DNA of 64,000 nucleotides, taken from contig NZ_AP021846.1 of the NCBI RefSeq assembly GCF_009176705.1, positions 1,024,001 to 1,088,000 on the forward strand, in the 5' to 3' direction. Below, in pieces: positions 1-7,490 of this stretch. Every line of letters starts with the position of its first letter. Within the stretch, counting starts at the first letter, position 1. The position numbers were made by a program, and so were the translations under genes. This DNA comes from Pseudoalteromonas sp. A25. Its GTDB lineage: Bacteria > Pseudomonadota > Gammaproteobacteria > Enterobacterales > Alteromonadaceae. Under the pieces are notes generated by a model. That model was not told the origin of the DNA. It did not search any database and saw only the letters and a list, made by a program, of their open reading frames with translations.

Positions 1-487
1 CAATGACTTTGAGCTCAATCTGTGCAAGTGCAATGTCTGACTTAGCTAGATCATGTTGCTGTTGAACTTTATCCACTTGACTTGCCGCTGCACTACTTGT
101 TTTTGCCAACTGTTTGAGTCGCTCTAGTTCTTGTTTTTGGAATCGTAAATTAATTTTTGCTCTGTTTAGCATTTCTTGTTGCCTAGCTTGCTCAAGCTCA
201 AGCGGCAGTGTATCCATTCTAGCTAATACTTCACCTTTGGATACAACTTTACCAGGTTCAGCCACATAGGTAAGTAACCCGCCAACAGCAGCTGTTAGTT
301 TTACATCTTGCTTTCCGTAAAGTGTACCATGCACAGAAAGTTCACTATTAAGAGGGGCATTTGTTAATGTCTCGACAGTAACTGGCACTTTAGAATAAGC
401 CAAGGGGGCAAAAGTAATGTTTAGCGCAAGTAACAAAGTACTTATTCTAACTGGGTGCGAATTAAACATTTTTCTGAATAACAACAT
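1..487 (-). CDS. RND efflux periplasmic adaptor subunit (partial, 5' part only)
   Basis: This frame is open from an ATG at 487 to the left edge, giving the first 162 residues of a membrane-fusion protein; the 3' part lies outside the window. A hydrophobic N-terminal segment (about residues 10-33, ending near PLAYS) looks like a signal peptide. It is followed by a lipoyl-like half (GKQDVKLTAAVGG, then AEPGKVVSKGEVLARMD) and an Ala/Gln/Lys-rich coiled coil, the standard order of MFP/HlyD-type adaptors. Such proteins sit in the periplasm and link the inner-membrane RND pump to an outer-membrane channel. It starts 10 bp after the stop of the pump gene, so the two are almost certainly co-transcribed. 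Pump-before-adaptor is the reverse of the commoner adaptor-first order. The substrate cannot be told from this fragment. Confidence 0.85.
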   Translation of the reverse strand, partial: MLLFRKMFNSHPVRISTLLLALNITFAPLAYSKVPVTVETLTNAPLNSELSVHGTLYGKQDVKLTAAVGGLLTYVAEPGKVVSKGEVLARMDTLPLELEQARQQEMLNRAKINLRFQKQELERLKQLAKTSSAAASQVDKVQQQHDLAKSDIALAQIELKVI

Positions 488-497
488 AATAATTCTC

Positions 498-3400
498 TTA
501 CTGGTTGGCGACTAAATTTAACGCAGGTTTGTTTGCGTCTGAAGATGGTGTTGCTTTTGGTGGGCGCTGTTTACCGAGTTGTAAAAGGCTTGGCATTAAC
601 ACGAGAGTAAAGATTGCGCTGATGGCCATACCTCCAACAATAACAGTAGCAAGCCCACGATATATTTCAGAGCCCACTCCGGGCATAAGCATAAGAGGCA
701 ACATACCAAATAAACTGGTCAGCGTACTAAGGTATACAGGTCGAGCGCGCATGAGGACAGCTTGTTTTACGGCCAAAGCTCGTGTCATACCTTGTTGTTC
801 ACAGTATCTCGTTTGGTCGACAAGTAAAATCGCATTGTTCACTACTAAGCCGAGTAAAATGATAAACCCTATCATTGTTAGCAAGTCTAGCGACTGAAAC
901 GTAAAGAGGTTTAATATATATAGCGCCAGCACTCCGCCAGCAATAGCGAGCGGCATTACTAGTAGCACCAAGAAGCTGTCTTTTGCCGATTTAAATAATG
1001 CAGTCATCAGCAAGAATAGTATAAACAGAGCAAGCGCAAAATTAATCGTCATCTCCTCAATTGCTGAGTTCATTTTTTGGGCATTCCCTCCTAAAATAAC
1101 GCTAGAGCTAGAAGGAATACCTTGGCGAATTTTAGGCATGACATGTTCAGCGAGCAACGTTTGCGCTTGTTGAAGACTCATATTGGCTGGGGGAGTAACT
1201 ACAACAGATACGGTACGCTTGCCATTTACGCGACGTAATTGAGTAGGCCCGACAGTGCGTTCAATGTCAGCAAGTTCTCCTAGGGTTTGAATACCAGAGT
1301 TGGGAGTAACCAACGGCAATGCATTTAGCTCTTCAGGTGTTTGCCATGCGTTTGCTCTTAGAATGACATTCATACGTTCGTTACCATTGAAATATTCATT
1401 GATGAACAGCCCTCCAGTAAATGCTTGTACGGCTTGAGCAACATCATTGCGTGTTAACCCTGCTTGTGTAATGCGTCTATCATTTGGATTTAACCTAAGT
1501 TCTGGCTCAGCCATATCTAAGCTTGGTTGTGGTTGTGCAGTAGCTTCTGGTAAGACTTTTTTCACTTCATCTAAAGCTATTTTGGCTCCAGCTATTAAAT
1601 CATCCATATTTGGACCAGTAAGGTCGATGTTAATCGCCCTGCCATCACCTCCGTTTGATACTTGGATCATCGAGCCTCTGAATAGAAATACTTGTGTATC
1701 AGGTAAGTCTTGAAATATTTCCTCTCTGGCTACTTTCATTAGCTCTTCAACTCGTTGTGGATCGTCAGAGTAAATAAAACCACCCGCATTTGCGCCAAAT
1801 ACGTAAAAGTTGAAATCTTTTATCTTTGGTGTTTTCTCCCCATTGTAGTAGGGCATTAAACGCTCTTTAACGCGCAGAGCAATTTCTTCTTCCATATAGC
1901 TTATGTTGGCTCCCGGGGGAGAGTTTAAGCTATAGAAGAAACCGTCAGTTGGTGCTCTGGGCATAAAATCTGTTTGTGGCAGTAGTGTGAGTGTTACAAG
2001 TAGTGAACTGCCTAATAAAGAGGAAACCCATATTACTTGTTTTGTGCGGCTGTTCGTTAATGACATGACTAACTTGGTTAGCTTTGTCCAATAAGCTTTA
2101 TACGGGTCTTCAGAGTTTTTTGGCTCAGGAAGATATGTGTTTGCAATCGGTATAATAGTCAGAGCACAGATTAAAGAAGCTATGACCGCAATAGATAGCG
2201 TAAGTGCCAGATCTGAGAACAACTGTCCTTCAATACCAGCCATGAACATAATGGGTAAGAAAATTGCGACACTTGTTGCTGTTGAAGCGAATAACGCGCC
2301 TGCTACCTGAGTTGCACCTTTTAATGCTGCTTTGCTACTTGCAAGGCCTTCGCTCTTAAGCCGAGCTATATTTTCTTGTACAATAATCGCTGCATCGAGC
2401 ACTAATCCAACGGCAAATGCAAGCCCCGCCAACGAAACAACATTAAGGCTACGCTCGAAAATATTTAAAGCTAAAAAGGCCACCATTAGCGATACAGGGA
2501 TTGTTGCCGCGATAACTAAAGTCGCACGCATTCCCCTAAAAAACAGCCATAAAATACCACAAGCCATCAGTACACCGAGTCCTAGGTTACTTTTTACCAG
2601 CTGCAACGCATTACGGATGTGAACTGATGCATCATAACTTAGCTCAATTGCTAAGCCTGCTTCTTTTAAGATGCCGTTATTGAGTTCATGTATTGCTTGA
2701 TTTAAGCCGTCAAGTACCGCAACAGTATTTGAATCATTACTACGCGAGATAGTGATGTAGTATGCTGGTTTGCCGTTACGTAATGTCATAGAGCGTCTAT
2801 CAGTAACGGTATCAGTAACGGTAGCAATATCTCCTAAATAAATCGGGCGTGATCCTGAATAGCCGACACGCATTTGAGTAAGGCTGTCAACATCATACTT
2901 TCCTGTAAATCTAACTGTGTACTGACGCCGCCCTACGTCTGCTAAGCCGCCTGAAACATCAGTAGAGTTTGAAATGGTGCGTCTTATTTGTCCTAAGCTA
3001 ATGCCAAGAGCTGCTGCCTTGTGTGGATCGAAGGTAACACGAAGCTCCCTTTGACGTTGACTATTAAGGTTTACACGCGACACACCTGGAATTTTTGCCA
3101 ATCTTGGCTCAATAAAATCTTCGATTTGCTTTTGGTAGTTCGCCATATCGAATTTTTCACTGTCGACATTCAGGGGCACAACCAATAAGCTTGCTGCTGT
3201 TGGTCCTCCAGAGCCCGGTCCTCCTCCGCCTCCAGCCGTTACAATGGGGTCAGTTGCATCTAAGGGCAATGGAGGAGCTTGATTTAAGCTGGTTAAGACA
3301 TCAAGCATTGCTTGTTGCATATCAGCGTCAACAGCAAAAGTTAAAGAAATAAAACCGTTACCTTGGTTGATATTGGTATTTACTTCCAAGGCTCCTGGGG

Positions 3401-3632
3401 TGTTCTTGACTGCATTTTCAAGTGGCTCAATGATCATTGATTCAATTTCTTCGGGGGCAGCTTGCCGCCAACCTGAAAATATAGTGATCTGTGGTTGTTC
3501 AATATCTGGTGTTAACTGTATCGGAAGTTTAAAAATGCTGATAACCCCAAACAGCATAATTAACGTTAAGATCACTAATACACTCGCGGGATTTTTTAGC
3601 GAACTGCGTGTTAGGTTCATGACTGTATCCAA
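498..3632 (-). CDS. RND family efflux transporter permease subunit
   Basis: At 1044 residues this has the normal length of an AcrB/MexB/CusA-type inner-membrane RND pump, driven by the proton gradient. An N-terminal TM helix begins near residue 14. It is followed by a large periplasmic porter loop with PDIEQPQI and a Gly-rich run at 134-144. A TM block lies at about 345-500, then the second periplasmic loop and the C-terminal TM block. In the TM4 region the proton-relay site reads GLVLDAAIIVQEN, with Asp413 kept and the second Asp of AcrB (DD) replaced by Ala. In TM10 the position of the AcrB lysine appears to be Asn932 (GLVVNNAILL). The DA pair resembles heavy-metal RND pumps, but the rest of the sequence is not clearly CusA-like. 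The adaptor gene follows 10 bp downstream. The substrate is unknown. Confidence 0.9.
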   Translation of the reverse strand: MDTVMNLTRSSLKNPASVLVILTLIMLFGVISIFKLPIQLTPDIEQPQITIFSGWRQAAPEEIESMIIEPLENAVKNTPGALEVNTNINQGNGFISLTFAVDADMQQAMLDVLTSLNQAPPLPLDATDPIVTAGGGGGPGSGGPTAASLLVVPLNVDSEKFDMANYQKQIEDFIEPRLAKIPGVSRVNLNSQRQRELRVTFDPHKAAALGISLGQIRRTISNSTDVSGGLADVGRRQYTVRFTGKYDVDSLTQMRVGYSGSRPIYLGDIATVTDTVTDRRSMTLRNGKPAYYITISRSNDSNTVAVLDGLNQAIHELNNGILKEAGLAIELSYDASVHIRNALQLVKSNLGLGVLMACGILWLFFRGMRATLVIAATIPVSLMVAFLALNIFERSLNVVSLAGLAFAVGLVLDAAIIVQENIARLKSEGLASSKAALKGATQVAGALFASTATSVAIFLPIMFMAGIEGQLFSDLALTLSIAVIASLICALTIIPIANTYLPEPKNSEDPYKAYWTKLTKLVMSLTNSRTKQVIWVSSLLGSSLLVTLTLLPQTDFMPRAPTDGFFYSLNSPPGANISYMEEEIALRVKERLMPYYNGEKTPKIKDFNFYVFGANAGGFIYSDDPQRVEELMKVAREEIFQDLPDTQVFLFRGSMIQVSNGGDGRAINIDLTGPNMDDLIAGAKIALDEVKKVLPEATAQPQPSLDMAEPELRLNPNDRRITQAGLTRNDVAQAVQAFTGGLFINEYFNGNERMNVILRANAWQTPEELNALPLVTPNSGIQTLGELADIERTVGPTQLRRVNGKRTVSVVVTPPANMSLQQAQTLLAEHVMPKIRQGIPSSSSVILGGNAQKMNSAIEEMTINFALALFILFLLMTALFKSAKDSFLVLLVMPLAIAGGVLALYILNLFTFQSLDLLTMIGFIILLGLVVNNAILLVDQTRYCEQQGMTRALAVKQAVLMRARPVYLSTLTSLFGMLPLMLMPGVGSEIYRGLATVIVGGMAISAIFTLVLMPSLLQLGKQRPPKATPSSDANKPALNLVANQ

Positions 3633-3811
3633 TTTTAGTCTATATCGCTCTAGTATTAAGCAAATTGAAACAATCTGCTAGCGTAGAAATATTCGCAAGT
3701 TCGGTAGTTAGCGACAAATGGCCGCAAATTTGAGATAAATCGCCGAATGGCAACAATTTGTAACGAATTAGGATAATTTGCAATATTCTTTGAAGCACAA
3801 TTTACATTTTT

Positions 3812-3865
3812 AAAGCCCTACTAAAGGGCTTTTACAGCGGTGCAGTGCAGCTTTTAGGGCTGCAC
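3812..3865. other. Two adjacent hairpins between the RND pump and the NLP gene
   Basis: AAAGCCCT (3812-3819) pairs with AGGGCTTT (3825-3832), and GTGCAGC (3845-3851) pairs with GCTGCAC (3859-3865). They lie just downstream of the minus-strand NPP1-like gene. Neither has a good T-run in that direction, so they may be weak terminators or mRNA 3'-end stems. Confidence 0.35.
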
Positions 3866-3876
3866 AAATAGTTTAG

Positions 3877-4665
3877 TTATGGCTGAGTGTCTACTTCATC
3901 AAAAGTAGGGTAGTTGGATGGTTTGAAGCGATTGATATTATACAAAAAGCGATTATCTTTTACTGGCAAGGTCGCTGAGCCATAGTCAAATTGATTTAAT
4001 CGCTCTCTTAAAACTTGGTTGCTCAGACCATCTCCTTGCATTTCAAACCAACTAATGATCTTAGGTGTTACAAATCGATTGTAACTATTTTCGGCGATCT
4101 CTTGCGTTTTGGCGAAACGCAGGGCGTGGGTTAATAATCCATCCTTGTGATATACAATCTTTAAATGTCCATTTTCAAACGGTAGTTCTGATGCTTCCTT
4201 TGTATATAAGTCTCCATGCGCGCTATAACTTCCATGGGTAACTATGCCATCATGTGTCCATATTGCAGCATATTCCCAGTCATGACGGTGCCCTCCACCT
4301 AAATAAGGGAAAATCTGATCTTTTTTAAAGTATAAAGCATAAAAATGGGCGCAATATCGACCTTGTAGAGTCTCTTTGCACGCATACCGGTGTATTGTAT
4401 TTGAAGTATCTAAAAAATAGTTATCACGACAGTTACCGCCCAATGAACCTGATGTTTTAAGTCCAGAGTTTTGTTCACCGGTTCTGCTAATTCCTGCACT
4501 TGGTAAGCATCCGTCGTTATCAAAGTCAAAAACAGGTTCAGTACCATTGATCACATAATTTGCAGGTAACGCTTGATCAAGAGCTGTAAAGTCGCTCGAT
4601 AGTGCTGCACGGCTACTAAATATAGAGAGAGTACAGGCAATAATTAAGAAAGGGCTTTTTGTCAT
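3877..4665 (-). CDS. NPP1/NLP-family (necrosis-inducing protein-like) secreted protein
   Basis: The 262-residue product has an N-terminal signal peptide (hydrophobic about 5-20, ending near SRAALSS). Its core carries the hallmark heptapeptide GHRHDWE at 125-131, the conserved signature of necrosis- and ethylene-inducing peptide-like proteins (NLPs). In the known NLP family this motif binds a divalent metal, and the proteins act as secreted cytolysins on eudicot plant membranes. Several Cys (53, 79, 96, 105) may form disulfides. The gene stands alone: it is flanked by hairpins downstream and by the end of the rsmS operon upstream, 71 bp away. In a marine bacterium the role is not obvious; algae or other eukaryotes are possible targets, and a non-toxic polymer-binding role is also possible. 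The family call is strong and the function is inferred. Confidence 0.85.
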   Translation of the reverse strand: MTKSPFLIIACTLSIFSSRAALSSDFTALDQALPANYVINGTEPVFDFDNDGCLPSAGISRTGEQNSGLKTSGSLGGNCRDNYFLDTSNTIHRYACKETLQGRYCAHFYALYFKKDQIFPYLGGGHRHDWEYAAIWTHDGIVTHGSYSAHGDLYTKEASELPFENGHLKIVYHKDGLLTHALRFAKTQEIAENSYNRFVTPKIISWFEMQGDGLSNQVLRERLNQFDYGSATLPVKDNRFLYNINRFKPSNYPTFDEVDTQP

Positions 4666-4736
4666 AATAATTTACTCAATTGCTTAAATTTAAAAAGTGA
4701 GTAAATATTCTATGTGAATAAAATGATTCAAAAAAG

Positions 4737-4913
4737 TTAATTTTTAATGTTTTGATCTTGCTTTTTAGATGTTACTTTTTGCTCAAAGTCGCTTTTTACA
4801 ATCTCTAAAGCTGCGAGTACGTCTTCAGCTGATACATTATTTTGCTCTAAGAGTAGGATGAGATCTACAGCTAGTTTTACATGTTGCGGGGCTTTCTCAA
4901 GAGAATTACTCAT
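4737..4913 (-). CDS. rsmS: RsmS/YbaM family regulatory protein (DUF2496)
   Basis: A 58-residue ORF starts at ATG 4913. It contains [15 protein letters not shown] followed by [16 protein letters not shown], which closely follows E. coli YbaM (KLAVDLIVLLEEN, VLRALDIVKRDYE), now called RsmS. The C-terminus is a Lys/Gln-rich tail. In E. coli ybaM lies next to priC; here priC is three genes upstream in the same operon, which supports the assignment. The start codon overlaps the end of the ComFB-like gene by 8 bp, so translation may be coupled. It probably acts in the cytoplasm as a small regulator. The biochemical role in this organism is not shown by the sequence. Confidence 0.85.
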   Translation of the reverse strand: MSNSLEKAPQHVKLAVDLILLLEQNNVSAEDVLAALEIVKSDFEQKVTSKKQDQNIKN

Positions 4914-5181
4914 TTCGGGTTGAGCCTTTTTTGGCTACTTGTGCTACAGCGACTTCTATGGCAGTTTCAACTCGCTGCTCCATAAGCTCCCTCTCATGTC
5001 CTGGTAGGTAAAATACCATATCTACATCGTTGCGAATATAACGCGCTGGTAATTGATTAAGTACCGTGCAGCAGAAATCAGCCATCACTTCTTCGTCGTA
5101 CTTTTTATCTAAGTTGTGCTCGATAATTTTCTCTAATACGATTCTTTCATAGTAGTTGTGTACATCATCATGTAATTTCAT
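4906..5181 (-). CDS. ComFB-like (late competence development family) protein
   Basis: A longer reading from a TTG at 5220 is possible, but the ATG at 5181 gives a product starting [18 protein letters not shown], which fits the usual N-terminus of the ComFB family, and has GGTG about eight bases upstream. The resulting 91-residue protein has the family pattern: HNYYE, then a Cys-containing helix, then [18 protein letters not shown]. ComFB-like proteins are small cytoplasmic proteins first named from the Bacillus comF operon; some members have been linked to cyclic-dinucleotide signalling, but no function should be assumed here. It follows the deacetylase-like gene by 31 bp and overlaps rsmS. 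Confidence 0.7.
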   Translation of the reverse strand: MKLHDDVHNYYERIVLEKIIEHNLDKKYDEEVMADFCCTVLNQLPARYIRNDVDMVFYLPGHERELMEQRVETAIEVAVAQVAKKGSTRNE

Positions 5182-5212
5182 TTTGCGCACCAAAAAACTG
5201 TATTCGTTTGCT

Positions 5213-6115
5213 CTATACAATAATAGCTGGCTTATTTAGCAGAGCAATAAAAAACTGTTCATGAACATCAACAAGTTGAGATACATCGCGTTGGTACCCG
5301 CCACCCATTGCAGCCATGAGGGGCAATGCCTTGCTTTGGCAGTAGTCAATAACCATCTTATCTCGCAATTGCACTCCTTCAAGACTCACATTGAACATGC
5401 CAAGTTCATCTTTGGCATAGATGTCTGCCCCAGCGTTATAAAGAAGCAGATCGGGTTGGTGCACTCGACAGACAAACTTAAGTGCTTGCTCTACCGTTTC
5501 GAGATAGGCTTGATCTTGTACGTTATTTGGCAAAGCAAAGTCATAGTCAGAGCACGCTTTAGTGCGAGGGTAGTTACGTTCGCAATGAATCGAACATGTA
5601 ATGATGTCAGAACGCTGCTCAAGTATTGTTGCAGTGCCATCGCCTTGATGCACGTCACAGTCAAAAATCACCACCTTTTCTACTTTTTCCTGCTGGATAA
5701 GCTCGCATGCTGCGATCGCTAGGTCATTAAAGATACAAAAACCAGCGCCAAAATCGTGATGAGCATGGTGGTAACCTCCGCTAAGGTTTACAGCAATGCC
5801 GTGCTCAAGTGCGTATGTTGCAGCGGCGATGCTAGCACCAACAGAAAAGAGGGTTCGCTCTACTAGTGCCGCTGACCAAGGAAAGCCCATTTTTCGGATT
5901 GCTTTGTTATCTAAAGTTCCATCGATAAAGCTGCGCACATACTTGCTATCATGACATAAGATGATTGATCCGATAGCCGCCTTTTGCGGAGCAACTATAT
6001 ATTGATCTAACTGTCGCTTTAGGAGCCTTTGTTTGAGTAGCGCATATTTTTTGATTGGAAAGCGGTGGTGTTCCGCTAAGCGCAATTGTGAGTACAAAGG
6101 GTGGTAAAAAAACAT
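5213..6115 (-). CDS. Histone deacetylase-like zinc hydrolase
   Basis: The 300-residue product is a compact arginase/deacetylase-fold enzyme. Catalytic and metal-binding motifs are intact: GGYHHAHHDFGAGFCIFND at 113-131 (the His pair and metal-site region), DCDVHQGDGT at 152-161 (Asp/His zinc ligands), and AGAD further on, with a C-terminal GGGY. The family removes acyl groups from lysine or from small amines such as acetylpolyamines. The length and motif spacing resemble the short bacterial class-IV-like proteins more than AcuC. It overlaps priC by one base (TAATG), so translation is coupled. The substrate is unknown. It is probably cytoplasmic, since there is no signal peptide. Confidence 0.88.
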   Translation of the reverse strand: MFFYHPLYSQLRLAEHHRFPIKKYALLKQRLLKRQLDQYIVAPQKAAIGSIILCHDSKYVRSFIDGTLDNKAIRKMGFPWSAALVERTLFSVGASIAAATYALEHGIAVNLSGGYHHAHHDFGAGFCIFNDLAIAACELIQQEKVEKVVIFDCDVHQGDGTATILEQRSDIITCSIHCERNYPRTKACSDYDFALPNNVQDQAYLETVEQALKFVCRVHQPDLLLYNAGADIYAKDELGMFNVSLEGVQLRDKMVIDYCQSKALPLMAAMGGGYQRDVSQLVDVHEQFFIALLNKPAIIV

Positions 6116-6714
6116 TAGCGGTTCTGCTGCTTTTCAACGTGTTGAATTTTTACTTCGGTTGATGAAATCGCTTTTCGACACCTTCCAAGGCGTGCGTGTA
6201 GTGCTAGAATTTCTTGGTTGAGCTGTTTTGCTTGCTCTGGTGAGGCTTTATCAAGCTGTATTTTTCGTAAATCGATCATTTCCATCAAGCGTCTTTCAAA
6301 TTCGTGATTTTGTGATAGCTCTTGATAAAGCTCATGGGAGCTTTGCATGATCTTTTGTACTGCTTTTTTGTAAACTTTATTTTTTTTCGTATAGTTTGTT
6401 TTGTTCTCTTTTGCCCAAACAGGGGTCGATTTTAATACTTTTATGACCGCTTCTATTTGTGTTGCTACTCGTTGTAAAGCAAAGCCGTACGCATGGCGGT
6501 TCTCCATCGGAGGGAGGTGTCTGATTTGAGCCGTGATCTCATCAATGTAGTCGCTTAAAACTAAACTTTTAGTCGCAAACACGGTGCGGTCAAATAGGCT
6601 AGGTTGGGCTTGAATATATCTATTTTTATCAAACCATTTGGCATTGTCGAATTGTTTTGCTTGTTCGGCTAATCTGGCTACTTGCTGGTTTAAACGTTCA
6701 AGCGCATGTGTCAT
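6115..6714 (-). CDS. priC: Primosomal replication protein PriC (N'')
   Basis: The 199-residue all-helical product begins ALERLNQQVARLAEQAKQFD and contains a central PSLFD segment followed by DEITAQIRHL, the pattern of the PriC family. E. coli PriC is about 175 residues, so this copy is slightly longer, with a Lys-rich central section (NKTNYTKKNKVYKKA) and a coiled C-terminus with many basic residues. PriC binds SSB and DNA at stalled forks and loads DnaB for origin-independent restart. Its start overlaps the transporter stop by 4 bp (ATGA) and its stop overlaps the deacetylase start. Being downstream of dinG and with rsmS in the same unit agrees with a replication or repair operon. Confidence 0.85.
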   Translation of the reverse strand: MTHALERLNQQVARLAEQAKQFDNAKWFDKNRYIQAQPSLFDRTVFATKSLVLSDYIDEITAQIRHLPPMENRHAYGFALQRVATQIEAVIKVLKSTPVWAKENKTNYTKKNKVYKKAVQKIMQSSHELYQELSQNHEFERRLMEMIDLRKIQLDKASPEQAKQLNQEILALHARLGRCRKAISSTEVKIQHVEKQQNR

Positions 6715-7490
6715 GAAAAATAGGCCTCGGCAATGAGTTTTATTGCTAACACGATGACTACCGTATTAAATAGTGGCTTAATTAATTTACTACCAAACTT
6801 AATGGCTGAGTGAGCGCCAATCCAAGCACCGAGCATCAAAAACATTCCCATTGAAATACCAAGTAAAAAGTTAACGTGTCCTAACGCGACAAAAGTAATG
6901 AGCGAGACAAAGTTAGACACAAAGTTCATTGAACGAGCAAGTCCACAATTGAGCAGCAAACTCATTTTGTAGAGTAAACTATTTGATGCCGTCCAAAACG
7001 TGCCGGCACCTGGACCTGCTATACCATCGAAGAACCCTAGAGATAGGCCTTGTATCCATTGTTTTACTTTAAAAATAGTTTTTTTTACTGGTAACGTATG
7101 AGATTCTGTAGGACTTAATTTGCCAAATAAACTATAGCATGCCACGCAAATAATGATGATCGGAAGTAACTTGTTTAAAAAATCAGTACTTAGATAATCT
7201 ACCGTTAAAGTGCCAAGTATGGCACCGATAGCGGTTGCTAGAATGGACGCAGCCCAAAAAGAAGGATCGAAAAGGCGTTTGCGATAGTAAGTTATACTTG
7301 CTGTTAGTGAGCCAAAGCTTGCAGCCAGTTTGTTTGTTGCGAGTGTTACATGAGGAGGAAGTCCGGCTGTTAGTAGTGCTGGTACCGTAAGCATACCGCC
7401 ACCTCCGGCAATGGCATCAATAAAGCCAGCTGCAAGAGCAACTACACAAAGTAACCCCCAAGTCATTGGGTCGAGCGCTAATTCAAACAT
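6711..7490 (-). CDS. TauE/SafE (DUF81) family membrane transporter
   Basis: The 259-residue integral membrane protein has about seven to eight hydrophobic helices. The family signature near the N-terminus is GFIDAIAGGGGMLTVPALL, with a second half repeat GFFDGIAGPGAGTFW, which is the internal duplication typical of TauE/SafE exporters. Known members move sulfite, sulfoacetate or related organosulfur anions across the inner membrane, but many are of unknown substrate. The start lies directly after the dinG stop (7491/7490) and the stop overlaps priC. The link to replication genes looks like operon hitch-hiking rather than function. Confidence 0.85.
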   Translation of the reverse strand: MFELALDPMTWGLLCVVALAAGFIDAIAGGGGMLTVPALLTAGLPPHVTLATNKLAASFGSLTASITYYRKRLFDPSFWAASILATAIGAILGTLTVDYLSTDFLNKLLPIIIICVACYSLFGKLSPTESHTLPVKKTIFKVKQWIQGLSLGFFDGIAGPGAGTFWTASNSLLYKMSLLLNCGLARSMNFVSNFVSLITFVALGHVNFLLGISMGMFLMLGAWIGAHSAIKFGSKLIKPLFNTVVIVLAIKLIAEAYFS

